From contig NZ_AEDU01000015.1 of the NCBI RefSeq assembly GCF_000148525.1, forward strand, positions 1 to 64,000: 64,000 nt of DNA, read 5' to 3'. Below are positions 1-9,023 of the stretch, one piece after another. Position 1 is the stretch's first letter. The number at the start of each line of letters is the position of its first letter. The stretch comes from Streptococcus mitis SK564. Its GTDB lineage: Bacteria; Bacillota; Bacilli; Lactobacillales; Streptococcaceae. The notes under the pieces are model-generated. The model made no database searches, was not told the origin of the DNA, and saw nothing but the letters and a program-made list of their open reading frames with translations. Made by a program: the position numbers and the translations under genes.

Positions 1-50
1 AGCAGCCTGCGGCTAGCTTCCTAGTTTGCTCTTTGATTTTCATTGAGTAT
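1..50 (+). repeat. BOX element, 3' (boxC) end, cut by window edge
   Basis: The first 50 bases match the boxC end of a pneumococcal BOX repeat: a CTGCGGCTAGCTTCC core, then TTTGCTCTTTGATTTTC, ending in the terminal GAGTAT. The boxA start lies outside the window. The same boxC occurs in full elements at 33740, 37847, 41333, 54419 and 57741. Confidence 0.88.
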
Positions 51-71
51 AAGCATAATGACTGGTTTCAG

Positions 72-115
72 AAAAAGGCCTTACCAGACGCTTCTTGGTT
101 CTGGTAGGGCCTTTT
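72..115 (-). terminator. Terminator of the kimA-like gene
   Basis: A long stem pairs bases 72-88 with 100-115. Read on the minus strand it is a GC-containing hairpin followed by a T-run, just past the kimA-like stop codon. Confidence 0.8.
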
Positions 116-117
116 CT

Positions 118-1962
118 TTATTCTTTTAGGTGATAGGAGTAGCTAGCGACAACGACGTCTTGGTGCCAACGAAGGGCGTATTTGAGTTTGAGGCTCATTT
201 GATTGTGTAGAATATTTTGCCAAGGTTTATTAGGAATAAACTGGGGTACCAGAACAGTGACTGTATAGTTCTTTTTCTGGGCATCCTCAGAGATTCGTTT
301 GACATACTTGACAGTAGGGGTGATGATGTCGCGGTAGCTGGTCTTGATATTTTTCAGAGTAATGGTTGGGAAGTAATCGGCAAATTCTTGGAGAATTTCT
401 TGATCTTTTTCTGCTGTTTCCTTGGTAGAAATATGCATGGCTAAGACTTCGTCACCGATACTTTGAGCGTAGTTAATGGCTCCGACGCTAACTCGGGTAA
501 CATTTCCTACTAGGACGAGGACAAGATTGCCATCGTAGGTACGTTTTTCGATGCCTTCATAGAGTCGCAGTTGTTGAGCTACTTTTTGGTAATGACTGTG
601 AATCGCCAAGAAGAGTAGAGTGAGTACGAGAATAATCGGGAAGAAAGGCCAGATATCACTGAGACGAAAAAAGAGCAGGATTAGCACGATAGCGTAGCAA
701 ATGATAGCCCCAAGGATATTGGCAAGAGCAGGTTTTAAGAAATTTGCCCCTTTTTCTTTTTTCCAATGGCGAATCATCCCAGTCTGAGATAGGGCAAAGG
801 GCACGAAGACACCGATAGTATAAAGAGGAATCAAGCGTTCGGTATTGCCATTAAAAATGAGAAGAAGAATCATAGCCCCAAAAGCCAGAGTTAAAATTCC
901 ATTGGAGTAGCCTAGTCGGTCTCCTTTTTCCATAAAGAGATGGGGCATGTACTTGTTTTTAGCCATATTGTAAGCCAGCATAGGGAAGGCTGAAAAGCCA
1001 GTATTGGCAGCTACGGCCAAAATCAAGGCTGTGGAGAATTGGAAGGTATAATAGCCAAGGTGGCCTAAGAAGGAATTACCAAGGATGCCTTGAGCCATCT
1101 GTGAAAGAATAGTTTCTCCGTGTTGAGGCATAATCCCCATCCAGTAGTTTAGGAAGGTAATACCAGCAAAAAGAAATCCTAGAATCAGTGACATAATGGT
1201 CAAGGTCTGAGCAGCATTCTTTTCTTTTGGAGCCTTGAAAAAGGGAACGGCATTTGAAATAGCTTCAACCCCTGTCAGAGAGGCAGATCCGCTGGTAAAA
1301 GCTCTTAGAATGAGAACGATAGACAGGCTCGGAACAGCATGCCCGATAGGTGAAGTTGCCTGATAGCTGAGAGACCCTGTCATTAGTTGAAAGATTCCGT
1401 AGAGCAAGAGAAAGACAGTACTGATGATAAAGAGATAGACAGGAATCATCAGTGAACTGGCAGATTCTTTTAAGCCCCGTAAATTCAGGAGCATAAGCAA
1501 GCAAACCAGAAAAATGGAGATGTGAAGGTTGTAAGGGTGGAGGACAGGGAGGGCTGCTGTGATAGCATCAGCTCCAGATGATACCGATACCGCCACAGTC
1601 AGCATGTAGTCAACCAGCAGACTACCTCCAGCAATTAAGCCTAGCTCGGGAGATAGATTTTCTCGAGTAACCATATAGGCCCCTCCTCCTTGAGGATAGG
1701 CATGGATGATTTGACGGTAGGAAACGGTCAGGCTGGCCAGAAGTAGGAGAACAAAAAGGCCGATAGGAAGGCTCCACCATATAGCAAGAGGAGAGAGACT
1801 AGCCAAGACGAGGACTACTTGCTCAGGCCCATAGGCAATGGAAGATAGAGCGTCGCTTGATAACATGGCTAAGGCCTGCATTTTTCCCAGCAGACCTCCC
1901 TCGCCTTCTGTTAAGGACTTAAGAGGACGACCTATAAAGGTCTGTTTTAATTTTGTAAACAT
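118..1962 (-). CDS. kimA: KimA-type potassium importer (APC superfamily)
   Basis: A 614-residue integral membrane protein with about twelve hydrophobic segments and a soluble C-terminal domain of roughly 130 residues. The N-terminal SSDALSSIAYG and QIIHAYPQGGGAY motifs and the overall length match Bacillus subtilis KimA (YdaO), a high-affinity K+/H+ symporter. In that family c-di-AMP controls activity. The ATG at 1962 is chosen because AAGGA lies 8 nt upstream; an in-frame TTG at 1989 has no ribosome site. The gene is monocistronic, with its own promoter (1998-2026) and terminator. No c-di-AMP riboswitch fits in the short leader. A generic amino-acid permease is the alternative, but the KimA-specific motifs make it less likely. 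Confidence 0.82.
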   Translation of the reverse strand: MFTKLKQTFIGRPLKSLTEGEGGLLGKMQALAMLSSDALSSIAYGPEQVVLVLASLSPLAIWWSLPIGLFVLLLLASLTVSYRQIIHAYPQGGGAYMVTRENLSPELGLIAGGSLLVDYMLTVAVSVSSGADAITAALPVLHPYNLHISIFLVCLLMLLNLRGLKESASSLMIPVYLFIISTVFLLLYGIFQLMTGSLSYQATSPIGHAVPSLSIVLILRAFTSGSASLTGVEAISNAVPFFKAPKEKNAAQTLTIMSLILGFLFAGITFLNYWMGIMPQHGETILSQMAQGILGNSFLGHLGYYTFQFSTALILAVAANTGFSAFPMLAYNMAKNKYMPHLFMEKGDRLGYSNGILTLAFGAMILLLIFNGNTERLIPLYTIGVFVPFALSQTGMIRHWKKEKGANFLKPALANILGAIICYAIVLILLFFRLSDIWPFFPIILVLTLLFLAIHSHYQKVAQQLRLYEGIEKRTYDGNLVLVLVGNVTRVSVGAINYAQSIGDEVLAMHISTKETAEKDQEILQEFADYFPTITLKNIKTSYRDIITPTVKYVKRISEDAQKKNYTVTVLVPQFIPNKPWQNILHNQMSLKLKYALRWHQDVVVASYSYHLKE

Positions 1963-1997
1963 GGTATTTTCCTTTTCTGAAAATTTCAATAAGTGCT

Positions 1998-2026
1998 ATT
2001 ATACTGCTTTGGGAAAATAGCGTCAA
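1998..2026 (-). promoter_or_regulatory. kimA promoter
   Basis: On the minus strand TTGACG (2021-2026), a 17-nt spacer and a perfect TATAAT (1998-2003) lie about 35 nt upstream of the chosen ATG. This is a near-consensus sigma-A promoter. Confidence 0.8.
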
Positions 2027-2118
2027 GAGACGACGATGGATTTTAGAATATTTTGTACGGATGAGGAGAGAGGGCAGTTTTTTGGTATAATAGAAGATAG
2101 AAAACGAGGTTAGAAGAG

Positions 2119-2892
2119 ATGATTTTTGATACACATACACATTTGAATGTAGAAGAATTTGCGGGTCGTGAGGCAGAAGAAATTGCCTTGGCTGCTGAGA
2201 TGGGTGTGACACAGATGAATATTGTTGGTTTTGATAAGCCGACGATTGAGCGTGCCTTGGAGTTGGTAGATGAGTATGACCAGCTCTATGCGACTATCGG
2301 TTGGCATCCGACAGAAGCTGGAACTTACACAGAGGAGATTGAAACCTACTTGCTTGACAAGCTCAAGCATCCAAAGGTGGTTGCCTTGGGTGAGATTGGT
2401 TTGGATTATCATTGGATGACAGCGCCGAAAGAGGTGCAGGAGCAGGTTTTTCGCCGTCAGATTCAGTTATCTAAGGACTTGGATTTGCCTTTTGTTGTCC
2501 ACACCCGTGATGCGCTGGAAGATACCTATGAGATTATCAAAAGTGAGGGCGTTGGTCCTCGTGGTGGGATTATGCATTCATTTTCAGGGACGCTTGAGTG
2601 GGCAGAGAAGTTTGTCGCGCTTGGTATGACTATCTCCTTCTCAGGAGTGGTGACTTTTAAGAAGGCAACTGACATCCAAGAAGCAGCTAAAGAGTTACCT
2701 TTGGACAAGATTTTGGTGGAGACGGATGCTCCCTACTTGGCTCCTGTACCCAAGCGTGGTCGCGAAAATAAAACAGCCTATACTCGCTATGTAGTGGACT
2801 TTATCGCAGACTTGCGTGGCATGACGGCAGAAGAGCTAGCGGCGGTAACAACTGCAAATGCAGAACGAATTTTTGGATTGGACAGCAAGTAA
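2119..2892 (+). CDS. tatD: TatD family metal-dependent hydrolase / DNase
   Basis: 257 residues starting MIFDTHTHLN, the metal-binding HxH motif of the TatD amidohydrolase fold. GEIGLDYHW, PFVVHTRDA and ILVETDAPYLAP are the other family motifs holding metal ligands. TatD proteins are Mg-dependent 3'-5' exonucleases acting on DNA or RNA ends. An extended -10 (TTGGTATAAT, about 2082-2091) lies upstream. The stop shares one base with the rnmV start, so the two are co-translated. Confidence 0.9.
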   Translation: MIFDTHTHLNVEEFAGREAEEIALAAEMGVTQMNIVGFDKPTIERALELVDEYDQLYATIGWHPTEAGTYTEEIETYLLDKLKHPKVVALGEIGLDYHWMTAPKEVQEQVFRRQIQLSKDLDLPFVVHTRDALEDTYEIIKSEGVGPRGGIMHSFSGTLEWAEKFVALGMTISFSGVVTFKKATDIQEAAKELPLDKILVETDAPYLAPVPKRGRENKTAYTRYVVDFIADLRGMTAEELAAVTTANAERIFGLDSK

Positions 2893-3458
2893 TGAAAGAA
2901 AAAATTTCCCAAGTTATCGTGGTCGAAGGGCGCGATGATACGGCCAATCTCAAACGTTACTTCGATGTAGAGACCTATGAGACACGAGGTTCTGCTATCA
3001 ATGACCAGGATCTAGAGCGGATTCAACGCCTGCACCAACGTCATGGAGTCATTGTCTTTACAGACCCAGATTTTAATGGGGAGCGGATTCGTCGTATGAT
3101 TATGACGGCCATTCCAACAGTTCAGCATGCCTTCCTCAAACGAGATGAAGCTGTTCCTAAGTCCAAAACCAAGGGGCGTTCTCTGGGAATCGAACATGCT
3201 GGCTATGAAGATTTGAAAATAGCTCTAACTCAGGTAACAGAACAATTTGAACATGAGAGTCAGTTTGACATCAGTCGTAGCGACTTGATTCGCCTTGGTT
3301 TTCTAGCAGGGGCAGACAGCCGTAAGCGCAGAGAATATCTAGGAGAGGCTCTCCGAATCGGCTATTCTAACGGCAAGCAACTACTCAAACGCCTAGAGTT
3401 GTTTGGGGTTACCTTGGCAGAAGTGGAAGAAGCTATGAAATCTTATGAGAACAGCTAA
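2892..3458 (+). CDS. rnmV: Ribonuclease M5
   Basis: 188 residues. The N-terminal Toprim domain shows VIVVEGRDDT and, about 50 residues on, VIVFTDPDFNG, the catalytic Glu and DxD of the fold. RNase M5 makes the final cleavages that mature 5S rRNA in Gram-positives. It overlaps tatD by one base and precedes rsmA, a common order in Firmicutes that groups RNA-maturation genes. Confidence 0.92.
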   Translation: MKEKISQVIVVEGRDDTANLKRYFDVETYETRGSAINDQDLERIQRLHQRHGVIVFTDPDFNGERIRRMIMTAIPTVQHAFLKRDEAVPKSKTKGRSLGIEHAGYEDLKIALTQVTEQFEHESQFDISRSDLIRLGFLAGADSRKRREYLGEALRIGYSNGKQLLKRLELFGVTLAEVEEAMKSYENS

Positions 3459-3523
3459 GCAGACCCCAAAATACAAGGGGAATGTGTTACAATAGTAGTA
3501 ACAGATAATAGAAAAGAGAATAG

Positions 3524-4396
3524 ATGAGAATTGCAGATTATAGCGTGACCAAGGCAGTGCTGGAGCGTCACGGTTTTACCTTTAAAAAGTCCTTCGGGCA
3601 AAATTTCTTGACGGATACCAATATTCTTCAAAAAATCGTGGATACGGCTGAGATTGATGACCAGGTTAATGTCATCGAAATTGGCCCAGGTATTGGTGCC
3701 TTGACGGAGTTTCTGGCTGAGCGTGCAGCAGAGGTCATGGCTTTTGAGATCGACCACCGTTTAGTACCGATTCTGGCAGATACTCTTCGTGATTTTGATA
3801 ATGTGACAGTAGTCAACGAGGACATTCTTAAGGTCGATTTGGCGCAACATATCCAGAATTTCAAAAATCCTGACCTGCCAATCAAGGTAGTAGCTAACTT
3901 GCCTTATTACATCACAACGCCTATTCTCATGCACTTAATTGAGAGTGGCATTCCTTTTAGTGAGTTTGTGGTCATGATGCAAAAAGAAGTGGCGGATCGT
4001 ATCTCAGCCCAGCCTAATACCAAGGCTTACGGTAGCTTGTCGATTGCGGTTCAGTACTACATGACAGCCAAGGTTGCCTTCATCGTACCTCGTACGGTCT
4101 TTGTGCCAGCACCAAACGTGGACTCTGCTATTTTGAAAATGGTGCGTCGTCCAGAACCAGCCGTAGTAGTAGAAGATGAGAACTTCTTCTTTAAGGTTTC
4201 CAAGGCAAGTTTCACCCATCGCCGCAAGACTTTGTGGAACAATTTGACAGGTTACTTCGGCAAGACTGAAGAGGTCAAGGACAAGTTGACCAAGGCTTTG
4301 GACCAAGCAGGCTTGTCACCAAGTGTACGTGGGGAAGCTCTCAGCTTGGCAGAATTTGCCAGCCTAGCAGATGCGCTTAAAGGGCAAGGACTCTAA
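3524..4396 (+). CDS. rsmA: 16S rRNA dimethyladenosine transferase
   Basis: 290 residues. The SAM-binding motif [12 protein letters not shown] and the catalytic NLPYY motif (in [12 protein letters not shown]) identify RsmA/KsgA. It dimethylates two adjacent adenosines in the helix-45 loop at the 3' end of 16S rRNA, late in 30S assembly. Length is normal. A short intergenic region with a TACAAT -10-like box (about 3488-3493) precedes it. rsgA, another 30S assembly factor, follows at once. Confidence 0.95.
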   Translation: MRIADYSVTKAVLERHGFTFKKSFGQNFLTDTNILQKIVDTAEIDDQVNVIEIGPGIGALTEFLAERAAEVMAFEIDHRLVPILADTLRDFDNVTVVNEDILKVDLAQHIQNFKNPDLPIKVVANLPYYITTPILMHLIESGIPFSEFVVMMQKEVADRISAQPNTKAYGSLSIAVQYYMTAKVAFIVPRTVFVPAPNVDSAILKMVRRPEPAVVVEDENFFFKVSKASFTHRRKTLWNNLTGYFGKTEEVKDKLTKALDQAGLSPSVRGEALSLAEFASLADALKGQGL

Positions 4397-4397
4397 G

Positions 4398-5276
4398 ATG
4401 CAGGGACAAATCATTAAAGCCTTGGCTGGGTTCTACTATGTAGAGAGTGATGGCCTGGTCTATCAAACACGCGCGCGTGGAAATTTCCGTAAAAAAGGTC
4501 ATACCCCTTACGTTGGGGATTTAGTCGACTTTTCTGCCGAGGAAAATTCAGAAGGCTATATCCTCAAGATTCATGAACGGAAAAACAGTCTGGTCCGTCC
4601 ACCTATTGTCAATATTGACCAAGCTGTGGTGATCATGTCCGTCAAGGAACCTGATTTTAACAGCAATTTGCTGGATCGCTTCTTGGTTCTTTTGGAGCAT
4701 AAGGGCATCCATCCTATCATTTATATTTCTAAAATGGATTTGCTGGAAGATAGAGGAGAACTGGATTTTTACCAACAGACTTATGATGATATCGGCTATG
4801 ACTTTGTGACCAGTAAGGAGGAACTTTTGCCCTTGTTAACAGGTAAGGTTACGGTCTTTATGGGGCAGACAGGTGTTGGGAAGTCAACCCTTCTCAATAA
4901 AATCGCACCTGATCTCAATCTTGAAACAGGAGAAATCTCAGACAGTCTGGGTCGCGGTCGTCATACCACTCGAGCTGTTAGTTTTTACAACCTCAATGGG
5001 GGTAAAATCGCGGACACACCAGGTTTTTCATCACTGGATTATGAAGTATCAACGGCTGAAGACCTCAATCAGGCCTTTCCAGAGATTGCTAGTGTTAGCC
5101 GAGATTGTAAATTCCGTACTTGTACCCATACCCATGAACCGTCCTGTGCTGTCAAGCCAGCAGTAGAAGAAGGAATTATTGCCACCTTCCGTTTTGACAA
5201 CTACCTGCAATTCCTCAGTGAGATTGAAAATCGCAGAGAAACTTATAAAAAAGTCAGCAAAAAAATTCCAAAATAA
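4398..5276 (+). CDS. rsgA: Ribosome small subunit-dependent GTPase A
   Basis: 292 residues. An N-terminal OB fold is followed by a circularly permuted GTPase: the G4 motif (ISKMD) precedes G1 (GQTGVGKST) and G3 (DTPGF). The C-terminal zinc ligands C-x4-C-x1-H-x5-C are present. RsgA checks and releases late 30S intermediates. The ATG at 4398 is preferred over an upstream in-frame ATG inside rsmA because AAGGA lies 8 nt before it and it starts where family members start. Confidence 0.94.
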   Translation: MQGQIIKALAGFYYVESDGLVYQTRARGNFRKKGHTPYVGDLVDFSAEENSEGYILKIHERKNSLVRPPIVNIDQAVVIMSVKEPDFNSNLLDRFLVLLEHKGIHPIIYISKMDLLEDRGELDFYQQTYDDIGYDFVTSKEELLPLLTGKVTVFMGQTGVGKSTLLNKIAPDLNLETGEISDSLGRGRHTTRAVSFYNLNGGKIADTPGFSSLDYEVSTAEDLNQAFPEIASVSRDCKFRTCTHTHEPSCAVKPAVEEGIIATFRFDNYLQFLSEIENRRETYKKVSKKIPK

Positions 5277-5286
5277 GGAGAAACCT

Positions 5287-5943
5287 ATGTCTCAATACAA
5301 GATTGCTCCGTCAATTCTGGCAGCAGATTATGCCAACTTTGAACGTGAAATCAAACTCCTAGAAGCAACTGGGGCAGAATATGCCCATATCGATATCATG
5401 GATGGTCATTTTGTACCGCAAATCAGTTTTGGTGCAGGTGTGGTCGAAGCTCTTCGTCCTCATAGCAAGATGGTCTTTGACTGCCACTTGATGGTCTCTA
5501 ATCCTGAGCATCATTTAGAAGACTTTGCGCGTGCAGGTGCAGATATTATCAGTATCCATGTGGAAGCAACGCCTCATATTCATGGTGCCCTCCAAAAAAT
5601 TCGTTCACTCGGTGTCAAGCCTTCAGTCGTTATCAATCCTGGCACACCAGTTGAAGCCATCAAGCACGTCCTTCATCTAGTTGACCAAGTTTTAGTCATG
5701 ACAGTTAACCCAGGCTTTGGTGGGCAAGCCTTTCTACCAGAGACAATGGATAAGGTCCGTGAGTTGGTTGCCCTTCGTGATGAAAAAGGTTTGAACTTTG
5801 AAATCGAAGTGGATGGCGGGATTGATGACCAAACTATTGCTCTAGCCAAAGAAGCTGGTGCGACCGTTTTTGTAGCAGGTTCCTATGTCTTTAAGGGAGA
5901 TGTCAATGAGCGAGTACAAACTCTCAGAAAACAACTGGACTAG
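5287..5943 (+). CDS. rpe: Ribulose-phosphate 3-epimerase
   Basis: 218 residues with the TIM-barrel motifs SILAADYANF, HIDIMDGHFVP, HLMV and EVDGGI, which include the metal and catalytic aspartates. It interconverts ribulose-5-P and xylulose-5-P in the pentose phosphate pathway. The start at 5287 follows AAGGAG at 5275-5280. It begins 11 nt after rsgA and overlaps thiN by 38 nt, so the run from rsgA onward reads as one transcript. Confidence 0.95.
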   Translation: MSQYKIAPSILAADYANFEREIKLLEATGAEYAHIDIMDGHFVPQISFGAGVVEALRPHSKMVFDCHLMVSNPEHHLEDFARAGADIISIHVEATPHIHGALQKIRSLGVKPSVVINPGTPVEAIKHVLHLVDQVLVMTVNPGFGGQAFLPETMDKVRELVALRDEKGLNFEIEVDGGIDDQTIALAKEAGATVFVAGSYVFKGDVNERVQTLRKQLD

Positions 5944-6568
5944 GGTTGCCGTTTTTGCAGGAGGAGACCGCGGTCATTATCGGACAGACTTTGATAGTTT
6001 TGTCGGTGTGGATCGAGGCTCGCTCTGGGTCTTGGAGGAAAACCTACCTCTTGCTCTAGCGGTTGGAGATTTTGATTCTGTCACTGCAGAAGAGCGACAG
6101 GTGATTCAAAAAAGTGCCCAGCATTTTGTCCAAGCCCGACCAGAAAAGGATGATACAGATCTGGAATTGGCTCTCTTGACTATCTTTGAGAAAAATCCTC
6201 AGGCTCAGGTCACTATTTTCGGTGCTTTGGGTGGCCGTATTGACCATATGTTGGCCAATGTCTTTCTGCCTAGCAATCCTAAGTTGGCACCCTATATGCA
6301 TCAAATAGAAATTGAGGATGGGCAAAATTTGATTGCCTATTGTCCAGAAGGGACAAGTCAGCTTGAACCCCGTTCAGACTACGACTATCTAGCCTTTATG
6401 CCAGTTCGGGATAGCCAGCTGACCATTCTCGGAGCCAAGTATGAGTTGACAGAGGAGAATTTTTTCTTTAAAAAAGTGTACGCTTCTAACGAATATATAG
6501 ATAGGGAAGTGTCGGTGACTTGCCCAGATGGCTATGTGGTCGTGTTGCATAGCAAGGACAGGAGGTAG
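5906..6568 (+). CDS. thiN: Thiamine pyrophosphokinase
   Basis: 220 residues. VGVDRGSLW, VGDFDSV, EKDDTDLELAL and GALGGRIDHMLANV are the hallmark motifs for ATP/Mg binding and thiamine pyrophosphate formation. The ATG at 5906 has AAGGGAGA about 6 nt upstream, inside the end of rpe. Coupling to rpe is common in streptococci and fits the need of transketolase, an enzyme of the same pathway, for TPP. Confidence 0.92.
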   Translation: MSEYKLSENNWTRVAVFAGGDRGHYRTDFDSFVGVDRGSLWVLEENLPLALAVGDFDSVTAEERQVIQKSAQHFVQARPEKDDTDLELALLTIFEKNPQAQVTIFGALGGRIDHMLANVFLPSNPKLAPYMHQIEIEDGQNLIAYCPEGTSQLEPRSDYDYLAFMPVRDSQLTILGAKYELTEENFFFKKVYASNEYIDREVSVTCPDGYVVVLHSKDRR

Positions 6569-6569
6569 A

Positions 6570-7826
6570 ATGGAAAGTTTACTTGTTCTATTATTGATTG
6601 CCAACCTAGCTGGTATCTTTCTCATTTGGCAAAGGCAGACTAAGCAGGAAAAACATCTGACCAAGAGCTTGGAGGATCAGGCAGATCACTTGTCAGACCA
6701 GTTGGATTACCGCTTTGAACAAGCAAGACAAGCCAGCCAGTTAGATCAAAAAGATTTGGAAGTGGCTGTCAGCGACCGTTTGCAAGAAGTGCGAATGGAA
6801 TTGCACCAAGGTCTGACTCAGGTTCGTCAAGAAATGACAGATAATCTCTTGCAAACTAGGGATAAGACTGACCAACGTCTTCAAGCCTTGCAGGAATCCA
6901 ATGAGCAACGTTTGGAGCAAATGCGCCAAACAGTCGAGGAAAAACTAGAAAAGACCTTGCAGACGCGCTTGCAGGCTTCCTTTGAGACAGTTTCCAAACA
7001 ATTGGAGTCTGTCAATCGTGGCCTTGGAGAAATGCAGACAGTTGCCCGCGATGTCGGAGCTCTTAACAAGGTTCTCTCTGGAACCAAAACGCGAGGTATT
7101 CTGGGAGAATTGCAACTGGGGCAAATCATCGAAGATATTATGACACCTGCCCAGTACGAACGAGAATATGCAACGGTTGAAAACTCTAGTGAACGAGTGG
7201 AGTATGCCATCAAGTTGCCCGGACAAGGCGACCAGGAATACGTCTACCTACCAATTGACTCTAAGTTTCCACTGGCAGATTATTACCGTCTAGAAGAAGC
7301 CTATGAAACAGGTGACAAGGACGAGATCGAACGCTGTCGTAAGTCGCTCCTAGCCAGCGTCAAACGCTTTGCCAAGGATATCAAGAGCAAGTACATAGCA
7401 CCACCTCGGACGACCAATTTTGGAATTTTGTTTGTGCCAACAGAAGGTCTCTACTCAGAAGTCGTTCGCAATCCGGTCTTCTTTGATGACTTGAGACGGG
7501 AGGAGCAGATTATTGTCGCAGGTCCAAGTACCCTATCAGCCCTGCTTAACTCTCTATCAGTTGGCTTCAAGACTCTCAATATCCAAAAGAGTGCCGACCA
7601 TATCAGCAAGACTCTTGCCAGTGTTAAGACCGAGTTTGGCAAGTTTGGTGGCATTCTGGTCAAGGCACAAAAGCATCTCCAACATGCCTCTGGCAATATT
7701 GATGAACTATTAAACCGTCGCACTACAGCTATCGAGCGGACGCTCCGTCACATTGAGTTGTCAGAAGGTGAGCCTGCGCTTGATCTACTCCATTTCCAAG
7801 AAGATGAGGAAGAATATGAAGATTAG
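6570..7826 (+). CDS. rmuC: DNA recombination protein RmuC
   Basis: 418 residues. A single N-terminal membrane anchor (about residues 3-20) is followed by a long coiled coil (about 30-150, repeated QxLQ and ER heptads) and the conserved RmuC domain with GxLGELQLGQIIEDIM and PIDSKFPL. The family limits DNA inversions at short inverted repeats and is proposed to be nuclease-related. AGGAGG lies just before the ATG at 6570. The gene overlaps yhaM by 11 nt. Confidence 0.9.
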   Translation: MESLLVLLLIANLAGIFLIWQRQTKQEKHLTKSLEDQADHLSDQLDYRFEQARQASQLDQKDLEVAVSDRLQEVRMELHQGLTQVRQEMTDNLLQTRDKTDQRLQALQESNEQRLEQMRQTVEEKLEKTLQTRLQASFETVSKQLESVNRGLGEMQTVARDVGALNKVLSGTKTRGILGELQLGQIIEDIMTPAQYEREYATVENSSERVEYAIKLPGQGDQEYVYLPIDSKFPLADYYRLEEAYETGDKDEIERCRKSLLASVKRFAKDIKSKYIAPPRTTNFGILFVPTEGLYSEVVRNPVFFDDLRREEQIIVAGPSTLSALLNSLSVGFKTLNIQKSADHISKTLASVKTEFGKFGGILVKAQKHLQHASGNIDELLNRRTTAIERTLRHIELSEGEPALDLLHFQEDEEEYED

Positions 7827-8757
7827 TCACATGAAAAAAGATGAGCTATTTGAAGGCTTTTACCTAATCAAGTCAGCTGACCTGAGACAAACTCGCGCTG
7901 GGAAAAATTACCTAGCCTTTACCTTCCAAGATGATAGTGGCGAGATTGAAGGGAAACTCTGGGATGCCCAACCTCATAATGTTGAGGCCTTTACAGCAGG
8001 TAAGGTTGTTCACATGAAAGGGCGCCGAGAAGTTTATAACAACACCCCTCAAGTCAATCAAATTACCCTTCGCCTGCCTCAACCTGGCGAACCCAATGAT
8101 CCAGCTGATTTCAAGGTCAAGTCGCCAGTTGATGTCAAGGAAATCCGTGACTATATGTCGCAAATGATTTTCAAAATTGAAAATCCTGTTTGGCAACGGA
8201 TTGTCAGAAAACTTTACACCAAGTATGATAAGGAATTTTACTCTTATCCAGCAGCTAAGACCAACCACCATGCCTTTGAAACGGGCTTGGCCTATCATAC
8301 GGCAACCATGGTGCGCTTGGCCGATGCCATTAGCGAGATTTATCCTCAACTTAATAAGAGCCTGCTCTATGCAGGAATTATGCTACATGACTTGGCTAAG
8401 GTCATTGAGTTGACGGGACCAGATCAGACTGAGTATACAGTGCGAGGCAATCTTCTTGGACATATCGCTCTGATTGATAGTGAAATTACCAAGACAGTGA
8501 TGGAACTCGGTATCGATGATACCAAGGAAGAAGTCGTTTTGCTCCGCCACGTCATCCTCAGTCACCACGGCTTGCTTGAGTATGGAAGCCCAGTCCGTCC
8601 ACGCATTATGGAAGCAGAGATTATCCATATGATTGATAATCTGGATGCAAGCATGATGATGATGTCAACAGCTCTGGCTTTGGTGGATAAGGGAGAGATG
8701 ACCAATAAAATCTTCGCTATGGACAATCGTTCCTTCTATAAACCAGATTTAGATTAA
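7816..8757 (+). CDS. yhaM: 3'-5' exoribonuclease YhaM
   Basis: 313 residues. An N-terminal OB-fold (tRNA_anti-like, about 1-100) is followed by an HD phosphohydrolase domain with HHAFETGLAYHT, a metal-binding HD (MLHDLAKV) and SHHGLLEYGSP. YhaM/CbfA trims a few bases from RNA 3' ends and also acts on DNA. The start at 7816 overlaps the rmuC end. Two earlier in-frame starts lie deep in rmuC without ribosome sites. Confidence 0.92.
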   Translation: MKISHMKKDELFEGFYLIKSADLRQTRAGKNYLAFTFQDDSGEIEGKLWDAQPHNVEAFTAGKVVHMKGRREVYNNTPQVNQITLRLPQPGEPNDPADFKVKSPVDVKEIRDYMSQMIFKIENPVWQRIVRKLYTKYDKEFYSYPAAKTNHHAFETGLAYHTATMVRLADAISEIYPQLNKSLLYAGIMLHDLAKVIELTGPDQTEYTVRGNLLGHIALIDSEITKTVMELGIDDTKEEVVLLRHVILSHHGLLEYGSPVRPRIMEAEIIHMIDNLDASMMMMSTALALVDKGEMTNKIFAMDNRSFYKPDLD

Positions 8758-8791
8758 TAATTTAAGAAAAATAAGCATTTTTTAGGACAAG

Positions 8792-8824
8792 AATGTTCGT
8801 TTTTTTATGTGAATATGGTATAAT
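8792..8824 (+). promoter_or_regulatory. PurBox (minus orientation) and extended -10 promoter of purR
   Basis: Bases 8792-8804, read on the minus strand, fit the lactococcal/streptococcal PurBox AWWWCCGAACWWT in 12 of 13 positions; the first C of the CC pair is A. A TGG-TATAAT extended -10 follows at 8816-8824. The box sits where a -35 element would be, so PurR could control its own gene here. Confidence 0.62.
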
Positions 8825-8843
8825 AAGTAAAAGATAAAAATTA

Positions 8844-9003
8844 ATACTCTTCTAAAATCTCTTCAAACTAGGGTAACATCGCCTTGTCGTATGTATATAT
8901 GTAGTTATATTACAGACTTTGTCAGTTCTATCGACAACCTCAAAACAGTGTTTTGAATCGTCAGCGACCAGCTTTCTAGTTTGCTTTTTGATTTTTTGAA
9001 TAA
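8844..9003 (+). repeat. BOX element (boxA-boxB-boxC), degraded ends
   Basis: It starts with ATACTCTTC and a boxA core, contains one boxB unit with CAACCTCAAAACAGTG and ends in a decayed boxC (TTTGCTTTTTGATTT). The terminal GAGTAT has drifted. It lies between the purR promoter and the purR start, so it should be transcribed as a folded 5' leader. Confidence 0.85.
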
Positions 9004-9023
9004 AAATGGAATAGGAAATAGAA

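Noticed and set aside
1963-2118. c-di-AMP (ydaO) riboswitch upstream of the kimA-like gene
   Set aside because: Promoter and start codon are only about 35 nt apart, far too short for this riboswitch.
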